This document shows positions 53,860-64,000 of a stretch of 64,000 nt of DNA, in pieces (within the stretch, counting starts at the first letter, position 1; each line of letters opens with the position of its first letter). Source of the stretch: Alphaproteobacteria bacterium. Lineage in GTDB: Bacteria > Pseudomonadota > Alphaproteobacteria > ATCC43930 > CGMCC-115725. Location of the stretch: NCBI GenBank assembly GCA_028871455.1, contig JAGWNF010000001.1, positions 232,349-296,348 of the forward strand, written 5' to 3'. The notes under the pieces are model-generated. The model saw only the letters and a program-made list of their open reading frames with translations. It had not been told where the DNA came from and did not search any database. The position numbers and the translations under genes were made by a program.

Positions 53860-54438
53860 GTGCTGCGCATCATCGCCGGCAAGCATCGCGGCCGAAAGCT
53901 TGCGCCGCTCAGCGGCGGGGAGGTGCGGCCGACTTCGAGCCGCGCGCGCGAGGCGATCTTCAACATTCTGGCGCATGCGCCGTTCGCGCCGCGGCCGGTT
54001 TACGACGACGCCGTCGTGCTCGACGTTTTCGCCGGCAGCGGTGCGCTCGGCCTTGAGGCGCTGTCGCGCGGCGCACGCTTCGTCACCTTCATGGAACGCG
54101 ATCGCGCAGCCCGTGCGATCTTGATGGCGAACATCGCGGCGCTCGGCGTCGAGCGGATGACAGCTGTGCTCGCTTCTGACGCGCTGAAGCCGCCGCGCGC
54201 CGCGGCACCGGCCTCGTTGGCGTTTCTCGATCCGCCCTATTCCGAGGCTTGGACGGCGCCGGCACTCGCCGCGCTCGCAGCCGCCGGTTGGCTGCTGCTC
54301 GACGCGGTCGTCGTCGCCGAGCTGCCGGCCAAGCGCGATCTAACGCCGCCAAACGGATTCACGCCGCTCGACGAGCGCCGCTATGGCGCCGCCAAGATCG
54401 TCTTCCTGCGTTATTCCGCCGCGACGGCTTCCGGCTGA
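53860..54438 (+). CDS. rsmD: 16S rRNA (guanine(966)-N(2))-methyltransferase
   Basis: A 192-residue AdoMet-dependent methyltransferase starting at GTG 53860. LRIIAGKHRGRKLAPLSG and VRPTSSRAREAIFNIL are the RsmD N-terminal hallmarks, VVLDVFAGSGALGLEALSRG the AdoMet site, and LAFLDPPYSEAW the catalytic (N/D)PPY motif. It modifies G966 of 16S rRNA. Its 3' end overlaps the convergent reductase gene by 28 nt. Confidence 0.95.
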   Translation: MLRIIAGKHRGRKLAPLSGGEVRPTSSRAREAIFNILAHAPFAPRPVYDDAVVLDVFAGSGALGLEALSRGARFVTFMERDRAARAILMANIAALGVERMTAVLASDALKPPRAAAPASLAFLDPPYSEAWTAPALAALAAAGWLLLDAVVVAELPAKRDLTPPNGFTPLDERRYGAAKIVFLRYSAATASG

Positions 54439-55436
54439 GCGGCGGCGTCTGCGCTGCGCCTCTCATAGAGCCGCAAGGCTTCGGCCCGGTGCTGGATCAG
54501 TGCCAGGACGATGTCGAGCGTCGGCGTCGGCACCTCGACCAAGCGGCCGAGTTCCTGCACCGCGGTGACCAGGGCGTCGATCTCGAGCGGCCGGCCGCGT
54601 TCGAGATCCTGGAGCATCGACGTCTTGTGCGCGCCGACCTTGCGGGCGCCGTCGAGCCGGCGCTCGAGATCGACGCGGAATCGGACATCGAGCCGCTCGG
54701 CGATCGCCTGCGCCTCGCGCATCATGGTGCGGGCGACGTCGCGCGTGCCGGTTTCGCCGCACAGCACATCGAGCGTGGTACCGGTCAGCGCGCTGAGCGG
54801 ATTGAGGCAAAGATTTCCCCAAAGCTTGAGCCAGATCTCGTCGCGGATACGATCGAATACCGGCGCTTTGAGGCCCGATTCCGCGAACACGGCCGAGAGG
54901 CGCTGACAGCGCGCGCTGATCTCGCCCGAGGGCTCGCCGATCGGAAACCGATCGCCGTAGACGTGCTCGACCACCCCGGGCACCGTTAATTCGGTCGCCG
55001 GATAGACGACACAGCCGATGGCGCGTTCCGGCCCGAGCAAGTCCCATTGCCGACGGCCCGCATCGACGCTCGCAATGCTGCGGTTCTCCCACGGTCCGCC
55101 GTGGCGATAGAAATACCAATAGGGAATGCCGTTCACTGCGGTGACGATCGCCGTGTTGCGGCCGAGCAGCGGCGCGAAGTGCGGCAGCGCGGCGTCGACC
55201 TGGTTCGCCTTGAGGGTGACGATGACGTAGTCCTGCGGACCGAACTCGGCCGGATTGTCGGTCGCCGGCAGCCGCACGACAGTCGCCTTGCCGTCAGCGC
55301 GCAGCGTCAGGCCGTTGGCGCGGATCGCTGCCAGATTGGCGCCGCGCGCCACCAGCGACACTTGAGCGCCGGATTGGGCCAGCTTAGCGCCGAGGAAGCC
55401 TCCGATCGCCCCCGCTCCGAACACGCAAATCTTCAC
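54411..55436 (-). CDS. Ketopantoate reductase family protein (PanE/ApbA)
   Basis: A 341-residue NAD(P)H-dependent reductase. The start is GTG 55436, fixed by GGAGG five bases upstream. VKICVFGAGAIGGFLGAKLA is the Rossmann GxGxxG motif; VTLKANQVDAALPHFAPLL and AVNGIPYWYFYRHGGPWE follow; IWLKLWGNLCLNPLSALTG is the helical-domain signature and KTSMLQDLERGRPLEIDAL the C-terminal lysine region. It may be true PanE (pantothenate synthesis) or another 2-dehydropantoate-like reductase; paralogues are common. Confidence 0.88.
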   Translation of the reverse strand: MKICVFGAGAIGGFLGAKLAQSGAQVSLVARGANLAAIRANGLTLRADGKATVVRLPATDNPAEFGPQDYVIVTLKANQVDAALPHFAPLLGRNTAIVTAVNGIPYWYFYRHGGPWENRSIASVDAGRRQWDLLGPERAIGCVVYPATELTVPGVVEHVYGDRFPIGEPSGEISARCQRLSAVFAESGLKAPVFDRIRDEIWLKLWGNLCLNPLSALTGTTLDVLCGETGTRDVARTMMREAQAIAERLDVRFRVDLERRLDGARKVGAHKTSMLQDLERGRPLEIDALVTAVQELGRLVEVPTPTLDIVLALIQHRAEALRLYERRSADAAAQPEAVAAE

Positions 55437-55441
55437 GTCGA

Positions 55442-55446
55442 CCTCC
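55442..55446 (-). promoter_or_regulatory. Ribosome binding site of the ketopantoate reductase gene
   Basis: On the minus strand GGAGG lies five bases before GTG 55436 and settles the start, excluding the longer form from 55496. Confidence 0.6.
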
Positions 55447-55512
55447 GTCCACAACGGCCGCCACGTCCCCACGGTCGGCATACGGCCATGCCCCACAGAA
55501 TTTACATTGCGC

Positions 55513-55540
55513 TTGCGAAGTTTCTACCTAAGGCGATAAT
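55513..55540 (+). promoter_or_regulatory. Putative sigma70-type promoter of the XRE regulator
   Basis: TTGCGA (55513-55518) and GATAAT (55535-55540) are spaced 16 bp apart and face the regulator gene. The stretch from about 55530 to 55600 is strikingly AT-rich compared with the rest of the window. This is a reading of consensus similarity only. Confidence 0.5.
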
Positions 55541-55584
55541 GAAATTAGTAAATCATGTGTATTTTAGTGCAAAAAATTGTGCCG

Positions 55585-55600
55585 TTTGTAAATTTGTAAA
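55585..55600. repeat. Tandem direct repeat TTTGTAAA-TTTGTAAA
   Basis: Two perfect, abutting 8-bp copies (55585-55592 and 55593-55600), just before the ribosome binding site of the XRE regulator and downstream of its likely promoter. This is a plausible autoregulatory operator. Confidence 0.55.
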
Positions 55601-55604
55601 CCGC

Positions 55605-55609
55605 AGGAG
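55605..55609 (+). promoter_or_regulatory. Ribosome binding site of the XRE regulator (TTG start)
   Basis: AGGAG, 8 nt before TTG 55618 and 11 nt before the next codon GTG 55621; TTG is better spaced, but either may start translation. Confidence 0.5.
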
Positions 55610-55617
55610 CGTTCCGA

Positions 55618-57033
55618 TTGGTGGCCCGCAAGACCTTGCTCGGCCAGAAGATTCGGCGGCTGCGTCAAGATCGTGGCCTGACCCAGCAACAGATGGCGGG
55701 TGAGCTCGGCATCAGCGCCAGCTACCTGAACCTGATCGAACACGACGAGCGGCCGGTGACGGTGTCGTTGCTGTTGAAGCTCGGCGAGAGGTTCGACGTC
55801 GACCTCAACGCGCTGACCGACGATGCCGAACGCCAGCTCGCGGCAGCGCTGAGCGAGGTGTTTGCCGACGCGGGCCTGCGCGACAGTGGCATCGACAGCG
55901 ACGAGATCGCGCGGCTGGTCGGTGCGGCGCCGCGCGCCGCTCGTGCGATTGCCGATCTTTACCGCGCCTTGCGCGCCGCGCGCGACGACGCCCAGGCGGT
56001 CAACATCGACCTTTCGGAAGGCCGGACGCGTCGCGTCGTGCTGCCCACTGAAGAGGCCCGCGATTTCTTCGAAACGCGACGCAATCATTTTCCGACGCTC
56101 GAAACCGCGGCCGAGGCGCTGCGACCAGCGGCGGGCGACCTCGGCCGCTTCCTTGGTGATCGTCTCGCGCAGCGCCACGGCGTGACTCTGGAGATCGCGC
56201 CGGTCGAAGCCATGGCCGGCGCCTTTCGGCGGTTCGACCCGCGCAGCCGCCGTCTAAGTCTCTCCGAGGCACTGCCGCTCGCCAGCCGGAATTTTCACCT
56301 AGCCTACCAGCTCGGCCTGCTTGAGGCGCGTGACGCGATCGGCGAGATCATCCGGACCGCCAAGCTGTCCGCGCCGGAAAGCGAGATGCTATGTCGTATC
56401 GGCCTCGCCAATTACTTCGCCGGCGCCATTCTAATGCCCTACGCCGCCTTGCTGGCGGCGGCGCAGTCGGAGCGTTACGACATCGAGCGCCTGATGAACC
56501 GCTTTGGCGTTTCGTTCGAGCAGGCGGCGCATCGTCTGTCGATGCTTAACCGGCCCGGCGCCGCAGGTATCCCGTTCTTCTTCGCCCGCGCCGACATTGC
56601 CGGCAACATCAGCAAGCGCTTCTCAGCCGCCGGCTTTCACTTCTCGAGATACGGCGGCGCCTGCCCGCGTTTCGTCGTGCACGAGGCCTTCGCCACGCCC
56701 GGATTGATTCGCCGTCAGATTGCGCGCTTGCCGGACGGCGCCACGTTCTTCTGCGTCGCGCGCACGGTCGAGAAACCGGGCGGCGGTTTCCACGCACCGT
56801 CGGGCCACATGGCGGTGGTATTGGGCTGCGATATCGCGCGGGCGGCCGAGATCGTCTATGCCGATGGCCTTGATCTGACGCGGCCGGAAGCGGCGACCGA
56901 GATCGGTGTCGGCTGCCGGTTGTGTGAGCGCGCCGATTGCCGCCAGCGCGCTTTCCCGCCGCTGCAGCATCGGCTGGTGGTCGACGAGGTGGTCAAAGGA
57001 CCGTCGGCCTACGTCTTCCGACCGCAACGCTAG
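55618..57033 (+). CDS. XRE-family regulator with ImmA/IrrE-type domain (short-chain fatty acyl regulator-like)
   Basis: A 471-residue protein. Residues ~7-65 are an XRE helix-turn-helix ([20 protein letters not shown], then [19 protein letters not shown]). The middle is an ImmA/IrrE-like region ([33 protein letters not shown]), lacking the canonical HExxH, as in ScfR/RamB/PrpC-type regulators. The C-terminal part ([33 protein letters not shown]) has the Cys cluster of the DUF2083-type domain, probably metal binding. Relatives control propionate/acetate or short-chain fatty acid genes, but no such genes are adjacent. It overlaps queC by 4 nt at the 3' end. Confidence 0.87.
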   Translation: MVARKTLLGQKIRRLRQDRGLTQQQMAGELGISASYLNLIEHDERPVTVSLLLKLGERFDVDLNALTDDAERQLAAALSEVFADAGLRDSGIDSDEIARLVGAAPRAARAIADLYRALRAARDDAQAVNIDLSEGRTRRVVLPTEEARDFFETRRNHFPTLETAAEALRPAAGDLGRFLGDRLAQRHGVTLEIAPVEAMAGAFRRFDPRSRRLSLSEALPLASRNFHLAYQLGLLEARDAIGEIIRTAKLSAPESEMLCRIGLANYFAGAILMPYAALLAAAQSERYDIERLMNRFGVSFEQAAHRLSMLNRPGAAGIPFFFARADIAGNISKRFSAAGFHFSRYGGACPRFVVHEAFATPGLIRRQIARLPDGATFFCVARTVEKPGGGFHAPSGHMAVVLGCDIARAAEIVYADGLDLTRPEAATEIGVGCRLCERADCRQRAFPPLQHRLVVDEVVKGPSAYVFRPQR

Positions 57034-57770
57034 CGCGCCGCGCGCGTGGTCGATCTCGCGGCGCGATCCGCCGCATAAGCTTGCCAGCCTTTGGCGCGCA
57101 GGACACAGGCATCGCAGAGACCGCAGCCGTGACCCCAATTGTGCAGCGTGCCGCGAACACCGCGGTAGCAGCTGTGGGTTTCGCAACGTATGAGTTCGGC
57201 CAACGCCGCACCGCCGAGGCTTTCGGCCAGCCGCCAGGTCGCCGCCTTGTCGATCCACATCAGCGGTGTCTCAAGCACGAGCCGCGCATCCATGCCAAGG
57301 TTGATCGCCGCTTGCAGCGCCTTGATCGTATCGTCGCGGCAATCGGGATAGCCGGAAAAGTCGGTCTCGCACATGCCGCCGACGACATGCTTGAGGCCGC
57401 GCTGATAGGCGACGATGGCGGCGAAGGTAAAGAACACGAGATTGCGGCCGGGCACAAAAGTCGCCGGCAAGCCGTCGGGCCGCTTGCCCAGCGGCAGGTC
57501 TGCCATCAGTGCGCTTTCGCTCACCCGCCCCAGGACGTCGAGCGCGATGATCCGATCGGGTCCGAGGCGCAGCGCCCAATCCGGATTGAGCGCCGCCATC
57601 TTGCGCCGGAGCGGCTCGCGCAGCTCCATCTCGATGCCGTGACGCTGGCCATATTCGAAGCCGATGGTCTCGACGCGATGGAAGCGATCGAGCGCCCAGG
57701 CGAGGCACGTGGTTGAATCCTGGCCGGCGGACAGCAGCACCAGCGCGGTGTCGGCTTCGAGTGGAACCAT
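57030..57770 (-). CDS. queC: 7-cyano-7-deazaguanine synthase
   Basis: A 246-residue ATP-dependent enzyme of queuosine synthesis. The PP-loop is [20 protein letters not shown], with [19 protein letters not shown] and [20 protein letters not shown] following. The zinc-binding tail is THSCYRG then [17 protein letters not shown]. It is the last gene of the pgi-mutL-queC operon, 4 nt after mutL. Other Que genes are not in the window. Confidence 0.94.
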   Translation of the reverse strand: MVPLEADTALVLLSAGQDSTTCLAWALDRFHRVETIGFEYGQRHGIEMELREPLRRKMAALNPDWALRLGPDRIIALDVLGRVSESALMADLPLGKRPDGLPATFVPGRNLVFFTFAAIVAYQRGLKHVVGGMCETDFSGYPDCRDDTIKALQAAINLGMDARLVLETPLMWIDKAATWRLAESLGGAALAELIRCETHSCYRGVRGTLHNWGHGCGLCDACVLRAKGWQAYAADRAARSTTRAAR

Positions 57771-57774
57771 GCGA

Positions 57775-59568
<1,794 letters not shown>

Positions 59569-59571
59569 GGC

Positions 59572-60846
59572 CTATTGTGCCTTGGCGCGGCCTTTCTCGC
59601 CAAGGTACTGGCGTGCGAGCACCTTGCCTTGCTCGACCGCAGGTTGATCGAAGGCGTTCACGCCCCACAGCTGAGCGGCAATCATGGTTTCGAGCATGTA
59701 GTGCATCAGCAGCGCGCCGAGCGCCCTCGCATCGAGTCGCTCGAGCGCGAAGACGCGAGTCGGGCGGCCGTTGCGGATCAGCGTCTGTGCCGTCGCGCGC
59801 TGCTCGGCATCGATCAAATCGCCCATGCGCTTGCCGGCGAGGTAGCCGAGACTCGGATCGGACAGCTTCGCTGGCATGCGCGGCCCCTTGCCGGCCTGCG
59901 CCAACATCACCAGCGAAAACATCTTGTCGGCCGGACCATCGAGATAGAGCTGGAGCTGGCTATGCTGGTCGACGGTGCCGACGGCGCGAATCGGCGTCGT
60001 ACCCTTGCCGTCCTTGCCGAGGCTTTCCGCCCAGAGCTGCCGAAACCAGAAGCCGAAATGCGCCAGCCGATCGACATAGGGCATGACGACCGTGGCCGTA
60101 ATGCCGTGCCGTTCGTTAAGCGCGACCGAAACCGCGGCGCCGAGCGCCGGCGCCGCATCGCGCGGGTTCGCAGCTGCGAGCGTTGCGTCGAGCACCTCGC
60201 GTGCGCCGCGCCGCAGCGCCGCGACATCGATACCGGCGATCATGGCGGGCAGCAATCCCACGTTCGACAGCACAGAATAGCGACCGCCGATATTGGGATC
60301 ATGATCGAGGACACGTAGCTTGCGCGCTGTGGCGAGCCCGCGCAGCGGACTGGGCTTGGGTTCGGTGATGACGATGGTGCGTGCCGCGCTACGCTTGTCG
60401 AGCCACGCCATGCAGGCAAAGAACTGCACCAGGGTCTCCGCGGTGCCGCCCGACTTCGATATGGCGATCAGCCCCGTCCGGCGCGGATCGAGCGCATCGA
60501 ACAGCAGCGTGAAACTGTGCGGATCGACATTATCCATGAAATGGATGCGGGTACGGCCCGGCGGTGCCACGGCGACCAACGTCTGGCCGCCGAGACTCGA
60601 GCCGCCGGTGCCGAGCACGATCACGTCCTTGAAGCGGGCGAATTCGGCAGCGAGCGGCTTGAGTCGAGCGATGTCATCGCGCCGCGCCGGCAAACGCAAC
60701 AGCGGCAGGCTGTCGTCATCGCGCTTGCGCGATAAAATCGGCAAAGCTGGCACCGTGCGGCGCAGCGCGTCCTCAAGCTCGGCGGCGCTAAGTCCGCACT
60801 CGCAATTCTCGGCTAAACAGCCGGTGATATCCTGGTGGTAAGTCAT
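59572..60846 (-). CDS. pgi: Glucose-6-phosphate isomerase, short form
   Basis: A 424-residue enzyme, shorter than the 540-560 residues of E. coli Pgi but within the range of compact bacterial forms. VIVLGTGGSSLGGQTLVAV and IAISKSGGTAETLVQFFACM are the sugar-phosphate-binding SIS motifs; GRYSVLSNVGLLPAMIAG, VGTVDQHSQLQLYLDGP (catalytic His) and the C-terminal VNAFDQPAVEQGKVLA motif are present. It interconverts glucose-6-P and fructose-6-P. It is the first gene of the pgi-mutL-queC unit; a 125-bp gap separates it from the DUF3035 gene. Confidence 0.9.
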   Translation of the reverse strand: MTYHQDITGCLAENCECGLSAAELEDALRRTVPALPILSRKRDDDSLPLLRLPARRDDIARLKPLAAEFARFKDVIVLGTGGSSLGGQTLVAVAPPGRTRIHFMDNVDPHSFTLLFDALDPRRTGLIAISKSGGTAETLVQFFACMAWLDKRSAARTIVITEPKPSPLRGLATARKLRVLDHDPNIGGRYSVLSNVGLLPAMIAGIDVAALRRGAREVLDATLAAANPRDAAPALGAAVSVALNERHGITATVVMPYVDRLAHFGFWFRQLWAESLGKDGKGTTPIRAVGTVDQHSQLQLYLDGPADKMFSLVMLAQAGKGPRMPAKLSDPSLGYLAGKRMGDLIDAEQRATAQTLIRNGRPTRVFALERLDARALGALLMHYMLETMIAAQLWGVNAFDQPAVEQGKVLARQYLGEKGRAKAQ

Positions 60847-60971
60847 CGGGACTCCGCTCGCAACGCTGCTTATAACGCCCGGAGGGTCACTTTAGATCAG
60901 CCGATCGGCGCTGAATCGAGACGGCCGCAGCACGGCACTTTGATCGCGCGGGCAACGGACGGAGCGTCGCC
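60847..60971. other. Gap between pgi and the DUF3035 lipoprotein gene
   Basis: Contains a perfect 10-bp palindrome GCCGATCGGC (60900-60909) and, on the minus strand, TTATAA near 60870 that could serve as a -10 box for pgi, without a convincing -35. No gene is visible. Confidence 0.3.
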
Positions 60972-61604
60972 CTAGAACAGCCAGTCGAAGAAGCCCTTGC
61001 CGCTGTCCTTCTTCGCGCGCTCGATCGTCGGCTTCGGCCCAGCCGTCGCCGTCGCGGGCTGACTGGCGGCGAGCGTCGGTTCGCCGGTAGCGCCGAATTC
61101 GCGCAGTCGTGCGGCTTCCGCCGTCGGATCGAGCGACACATTCGGATTGGGCGGCTCCGACCGCCAGAACAGTAGCCGCTGAGTCAGCGTATCGCTGTTC
61201 GTTGCCGCCTGTTCGTCGTGGCTGACAAGTTGACGAATGTCTTTCGGCGCCCGTTGCGCGCCGGCATCCTGCAACAGCGCGCTTTCGCCCGCGCTACGGG
61301 ACTTCGCGGGCGGCAACGTGTCGAGCTTGTTGGCGCCGGCGCGGAACACCGTCTCCTGCGCCTGAGCCGTGGGCGACAGTTGCTGCGTCGGCGCCGCACC
61401 CGGCCGGGGTGGCCGCAGCGTGTAGTCGGGCGGAATGGCGAGCGGCGCACTGGTGGTGACTTCGAATTCGTCGGGCACGACCTTTTCCATGCCGAGGCCG
61501 CGCTTGACGTCCGTCCAGGCGCTGCAACCGGACAGCGCCAGAACCGCGACCGTTAAGGACACGAAGACCGAGACTGCGGACAGGCGAAAGCGACCGAGAA
61601 CCAT
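60972..61604 (-). CDS. DUF3035 family lipoprotein
   Basis: A 210-residue lipoprotein starting at ATG 61604: LTVAVLALSGCSAWTDVKRG carries the lipobox (LSGC). The body has EKVVPDEFEVTTSAPLAIPP, PDYTLRPPRPGAAP and AQAQETVFRAGANKLD, the DUF3035 signature; the tail ends KDSGKGFFDWLF. Function is unknown. It is next to lspA, the peptidase that would process it, and 31 nt downstream of it. Confidence 0.82.
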   Translation of the reverse strand: MVLGRFRLSAVSVFVSLTVAVLALSGCSAWTDVKRGLGMEKVVPDEFEVTTSAPLAIPPDYTLRPPRPGAAPTQQLSPTAQAQETVFRAGANKLDTLPPAKSRSAGESALLQDAGAQRAPKDIRQLVSHDEQAATNSDTLTQRLLFWRSEPPNPNVSLDPTAEAARLREFGATGEPTLAASQPATATAGPKPTIERAKKDSGKGFFDWLF

Positions 61605-61635
61605 TACAACGCCCCCAAGCGAGAAGCTAAAAAGC

Positions 61636-62100
61636 TTACCGATTCCGGCTGGCTTCGCCAAGCAATCCGTCGATGGCGATAAAGAAGACCCCCAGGCAAA
61701 TGGCCGTATCCGCGAGGTTGAAGGCGAACCAATGGAGGCCGCCAAGATGAAAATCAAGAAAGTCTACCACCGCGCCGCGGATCAGCCGATCGACGATGTT
61801 GCCGACGGCGCCGCCGATCACCAGGCCAATGGCGACCTGGAGGCTGGCTTCGCGGGCCCGCGACAGCCACCAGAGCAGCGCGGCGACGATCGCCGCCGCC
61901 AGGGCGGCAAAGATAAAAGTGCCGTGACCGCCGTTGAACAGACCGAAACTGACGCCGCGATTCCACGCCATGACCAGGTTGAAAACCGGCAGGACGCGTA
62001 CCACGTCGACCGACCGTACGGCGAAGAAGCCGACGATCCAGGCCTTCACCGCCTGGTCGATCGCCACGATGGCGAGCGCGACAACGAGCCCGCGCCGCAT
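61636..62100 (-). CDS. lspA: Lipoprotein signal peptidase II
   Basis: A 154-residue inner-membrane aspartyl peptidase with four spans. The start ATG (62100) overlaps the ileS stop by one base. AWNRGVSFGLFNG, GNIVDRLIRGAVVDFLDF and FNLADTAICLGV are the conserved blocks; the catalytic aspartates are D113 and D131. It cleaves the signal peptides of prolipoproteins, of which at least three are encoded in this window. Order ileS-lspA-DUF3035 is typical. Confidence 0.94.
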   Translation of the reverse strand: MRRGLVVALAIVAIDQAVKAWIVGFFAVRSVDVVRVLPVFNLVMAWNRGVSFGLFNGGHGTFIFAALAAAIVAALLWWLSRAREASLQVAIGLVIGGAVGNIVDRLIRGAVVDFLDFHLGGLHWFAFNLADTAICLGVFFIAIDGLLGEASRNR

Positions 62101-64000
62101 CACGCGGCTTCGCCGCGCGCACCCACGACGCCGGCGCACCGCCGACAAAGATCGGGATGCGTCGGGTCGTCACCGACTTCGGGAAGCACCCGCCAACAGC
62201 GTGCGCATTTGTCGCCCGGCGCGCGCTCGACGGTCACGGCGACATCGGGCACATCGGGCAGGCTGAAGGCGCCGGGGGGCGGTGCACCGACCGCGAACGC
62301 AGCGGTCGAAGTGATGAAGATTTCCGGCGGATCGACGTTCTTAAAAATATCCTCTCCCGTCATGTAAATCGCCGGCGCCGCCTGCAAGCTCGAACCGAGG
62401 AATTTTTCGGCGCGTTTCAACTCGATCGCGCCGGTGACGACGCGGCGCACGCGTTTGATCGCGTCCCATTTCAGAAATTCCGCATCGTTTTTCCACTCCG
62501 CGTGCGCGCGGCGATACGATTGCAGATGCACGCTCGAATCGTCACCGTCGCCATGACGGACGAGCCAGGCTTCCTCGGCGGTGAAACACAAAACCGGCGC
62601 GAGCCACCGCACCAAATGCTCGAATACGAGGTCGAGAACGGTGCGGGCCGCGCGCCGCTTTGATGAGCTTGGCGCGTCACAGTAGAGCGAATCCTTTCGA
62701 ATGTCGAAATAAAAGGCCGATAGATCGACGGCGCAAAAATTGTGGAGCGCCGTGTACATGCCGTGAAAATCGTACGCCGCGATGAACGCGTGAACGTCGT
62801 CATCCAACTTGGCCAATAGATTGAGCATGTAGCGTTCTAACTCGGGCATCTGCGCATAGGCGACGCGTTCGCGTTCGTTGAATCCGCTGAGCGCGCCGAG
62901 CAGATACCGCAGCGTGTTCCGCAGCCGACGATAGATCTCGCTCTGCTGCTTCAGGATCTCGGGGCCGATGCGCAGATCGTCGGCGTAGTCGGCGGCGACC
63001 ACCCAGAGCCGCAAGATGTCGGCGCCGCTCTTCGCGACCACATCCTGCGGCGAAGTAACGTTGCCGAGCGACTTGGACATCTTGCGGCCCTGCTCATCGA
63101 GCACAAAACCGTGGGTCAGCACCGCCTCGTAGGGCGCGCGGCCGCGCGTGCCGCAGGATTCGAGCAGCGACGAATGGAACCAGCCGCGATGCTGGTCGGA
63201 GCCTTCGAGATAGAGCGACGCCGGCCAGGCGAGATCGCCGTCGCGGCGCGGCTCGAGCACGAAGGCATGCGTCGAGCCGGAATCGAACCAGACGTCGACG
63301 ATGTCCTTAACTTGTTCGTAATCCGTCGGATTGCGGCCGGGCCCTAGGAACTCGGCCGGATCGTGCGTGAACCACGCATCGGAGCCTTCGTGCTCGAAAG
63401 CGGCGGTGACACGGTCTACGACGGTTTGGTCGCGCAGCGGCTCACCCGTTTTCTTGTCGACGAAGACCGCGATCGGCACGCCCCAGGCGCGCTGACGCGA
63501 AATGCACCAGTCGGGTCGCGTCTCGATCATGGCGCGAATGCGGTTGCGGCCTTGCGCCGGAATCCAGCGCGTCGCATCGATGGCCGCGAGCGCCGTCTCG
63601 CGCAGGGTGTGGCCGTCGCCGCCCTTGATATCCATGCCGATGAACCACTGCGGCGTGGTGCGGAAGATGAGCGGCGCCTTGGAGCGCCAGGAATGCGGAT
63701 AGGAATGGACGAGCTTGGCATCACCCAGCAGCGCGCCGGCCTGCTTCAGCGCCGCGATCACCGCTGGGTTGGCGTCGCCTTCCTTGCCGTTCGGCCGGAA
63801 GATGCGCTTGCCCGCGAAGAGCGGCACCGCCGCGACATAGCTACCGTCGGCCGCGACCGTCTCCGGCACCTTAATGCCATGCTTTTGACCGAGATCGAAA
63901 TCATCGGCGCCGTGTCCGGGCGCAATATGCACGAAGCCCGTGCCGTCGGTGTCGGTGACGAAGTCACCCGCCAATAGCGGCACGGGAAAATCATAACCCT
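62100..64000 (-). CDS. ileS: Isoleucyl-tRNA synthetase, C-terminal two thirds
   Basis: At least 632 residues are visible; the 5' end lies beyond the window. RPDWCISRQRAWGVPIAVFV, DVWFDSGSTHAFV, YLEGSDQHRGWFHSSLLES and LDEQGRKMSKSLGNVTSPQD (KMSKS loop) are typical of class Ia IleRS. The editing domain's end (GTGFVHIAPGHGADDFDLG) is near the window edge. The C-terminal zinc motif is KCARCWRVLPEVGDD with CRRCAG. The reading frame remains open to base 64000, so the fragment is a window-edge effect only. Confidence 0.96.
   Translation of the reverse strand, partial: GYDFPVPLLAGDFVTDTDGTGFVHIAPGHGADDFDLGQKHGIKVPETVAADGSYVAAVPLFAGKRIFRPNGKEGDANPAVIAALKQAGALLGDAKLVHSYPHSWRSKAPLIFRTTPQWFIGMDIKGGDGHTLRETALAAIDATRWIPAQGRNRIRAMIETRPDWCISRQRAWGVPIAVFVDKKTGEPLRDQTVVDRVTAAFEHEGSDAWFTHDPAEFLGPGRNPTDYEQVKDIVDVWFDSGSTHAFVLEPRRDGDLAWPASLYLEGSDQHRGWFHSSLLESCGTRGRAPYEAVLTHGFVLDEQGRKMSKSLGNVTSPQDVVAKSGADILRLWVVAADYADDLRIGPEILKQQSEIYRRLRNTLRYLLGALSGFNERERVAYAQMPELERYMLNLLAKLDDDVHAFIAAYDFHGMYTALHNFCAVDLSAFYFDIRKDSLYCDAPSSSKRRAARTVLDLVFEHLVRWLAPVLCFTAEEAWLVRHGDGDDSSVHLQSYRRAHAEWKNDAEFLKWDAIKRVRRVVTGAIELKRAEKFLGSSLQAAPAIYMTGEDIFKNVDPPEIFITSTAAFAVGAPPPGAFSLPDVPDVAVTVERAPGDKCARCWRVLPEVGDDPTHPDLCRRCAGVVGARGEAA

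Overview
This is a gene-dense (about 65 genes in 64 kb), high-GC, purely chromosomal stretch of an alphaproteobacterium. The gene sets point to a Rhodospirillales-like lineage: an aa3-type cox operon with coxF between ctaB and coxC, DUF1285/CoA-pyrophosphatase/DUF6111/CCA next to a MoxR operon, ileS-lspA-DUF3035, and thrC-M16-GNAT. The taxonomic call is an inference from gene order and protein style; no rRNA or tRNA gene is present to anchor it. I see no insertion sequence, phage, integrase, CRISPR array or obvious genomic island. Only the first (hemF) and last (ileS) genes are cut by the window edge.

Layout. 1-187: 3' end of hemF. 189-5238 (minus): DUF1285, CoA pyrophosphatase, DUF6111, CCA-adding enzyme, ChrA and an MFS transporter. 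5269-12455 (plus): a tightly coupled operon of MoxR ATPase, DUF58 protein, BatA/DUF4159 protein, a vWA-like membrane protein and a small multi-span protein. 12526-14006: psd and pssA, which make phosphatidylethanolamine. 14185-14436: a small secreted Cys protein. 14444-18581 (minus): an Mla-type lipid transport operon (MlaE with STAS, MlaF, MlaD, PqiC-like lipoprotein, DUF6969-like). 18685: apt. 19214-20694 (minus): a lipoprotein and an inward-rectifier K+ channel, translationally coupled. 20820-22243: thrB and rnhA. 22244-24965 (minus): peroxiredoxin and a DsbD-type reductase. 24945: yqgE. 25508-35951 (minus): one long operon coxB-coxA-ctaB-coxF-(40-codon ORF)-coxC-DUF983-SURF1-M32 peptidase-thrC-M16 peptidase-GNAT. 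36218-39585: tldD and a secreted glycoside-hydrolase-like protein. 39579-41710 (minus): rsmE and gshA. 41778-44692: ubiA, a methyltransferase and tldE/pmbA. 44803-49021: lipid A genes (a gutted msbA, a DUF374 acyltransferase, waaA, lpxK, lpxL-like). 48945-51286 (minus): xseA and an M23 peptidase. 51358: purD. 52639 (minus): tadA. 53139-54438: a class I glutamine amidotransferase and rsmD. 54411 (minus): a ketopantoate reductase-type gene. 55618: an XRE/ImmA-type regulator. 57030-60846 (minus): pgi, mutL, queC. 60972-64000 (minus): ileS, lspA and a DUF3035 lipoprotein.

Themes. Much of the window concerns the envelope: phospholipid synthesis, Mla lipid trafficking, lipid A assembly, lipoprotein processing, periplasmic redox and peptidases, plus assembly of the respiratory terminal oxidase. 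Genes within operons usually overlap by 1-20 nt, and all ten convergent gene pairs have gaps of 13 bp or less or overlap at their 3' ends (up to 77 nt), so no convergent junction has room for a classical terminator.

Most notable: (i) an MsbA-type exporter reduced in frame to 110 residues that keep only its first membrane segment and the last part of its ATPase domain, while the surrounding lipid A genes are intact; (ii) ctaG missing from its usual place in the cox operon, where a 40-codon ORF overlaps both neighbours by 4 nt; (iii) a KirBac channel coupled to an unknown lipoprotein; (iv) the five-gene MoxR operon; (v) a perfect 15-bp palindrome plus long direct repeats between coxB and tldD; and (vi) an AT-rich promoter with tandem TTTGTAAA repeats ahead of the XRE regulator.
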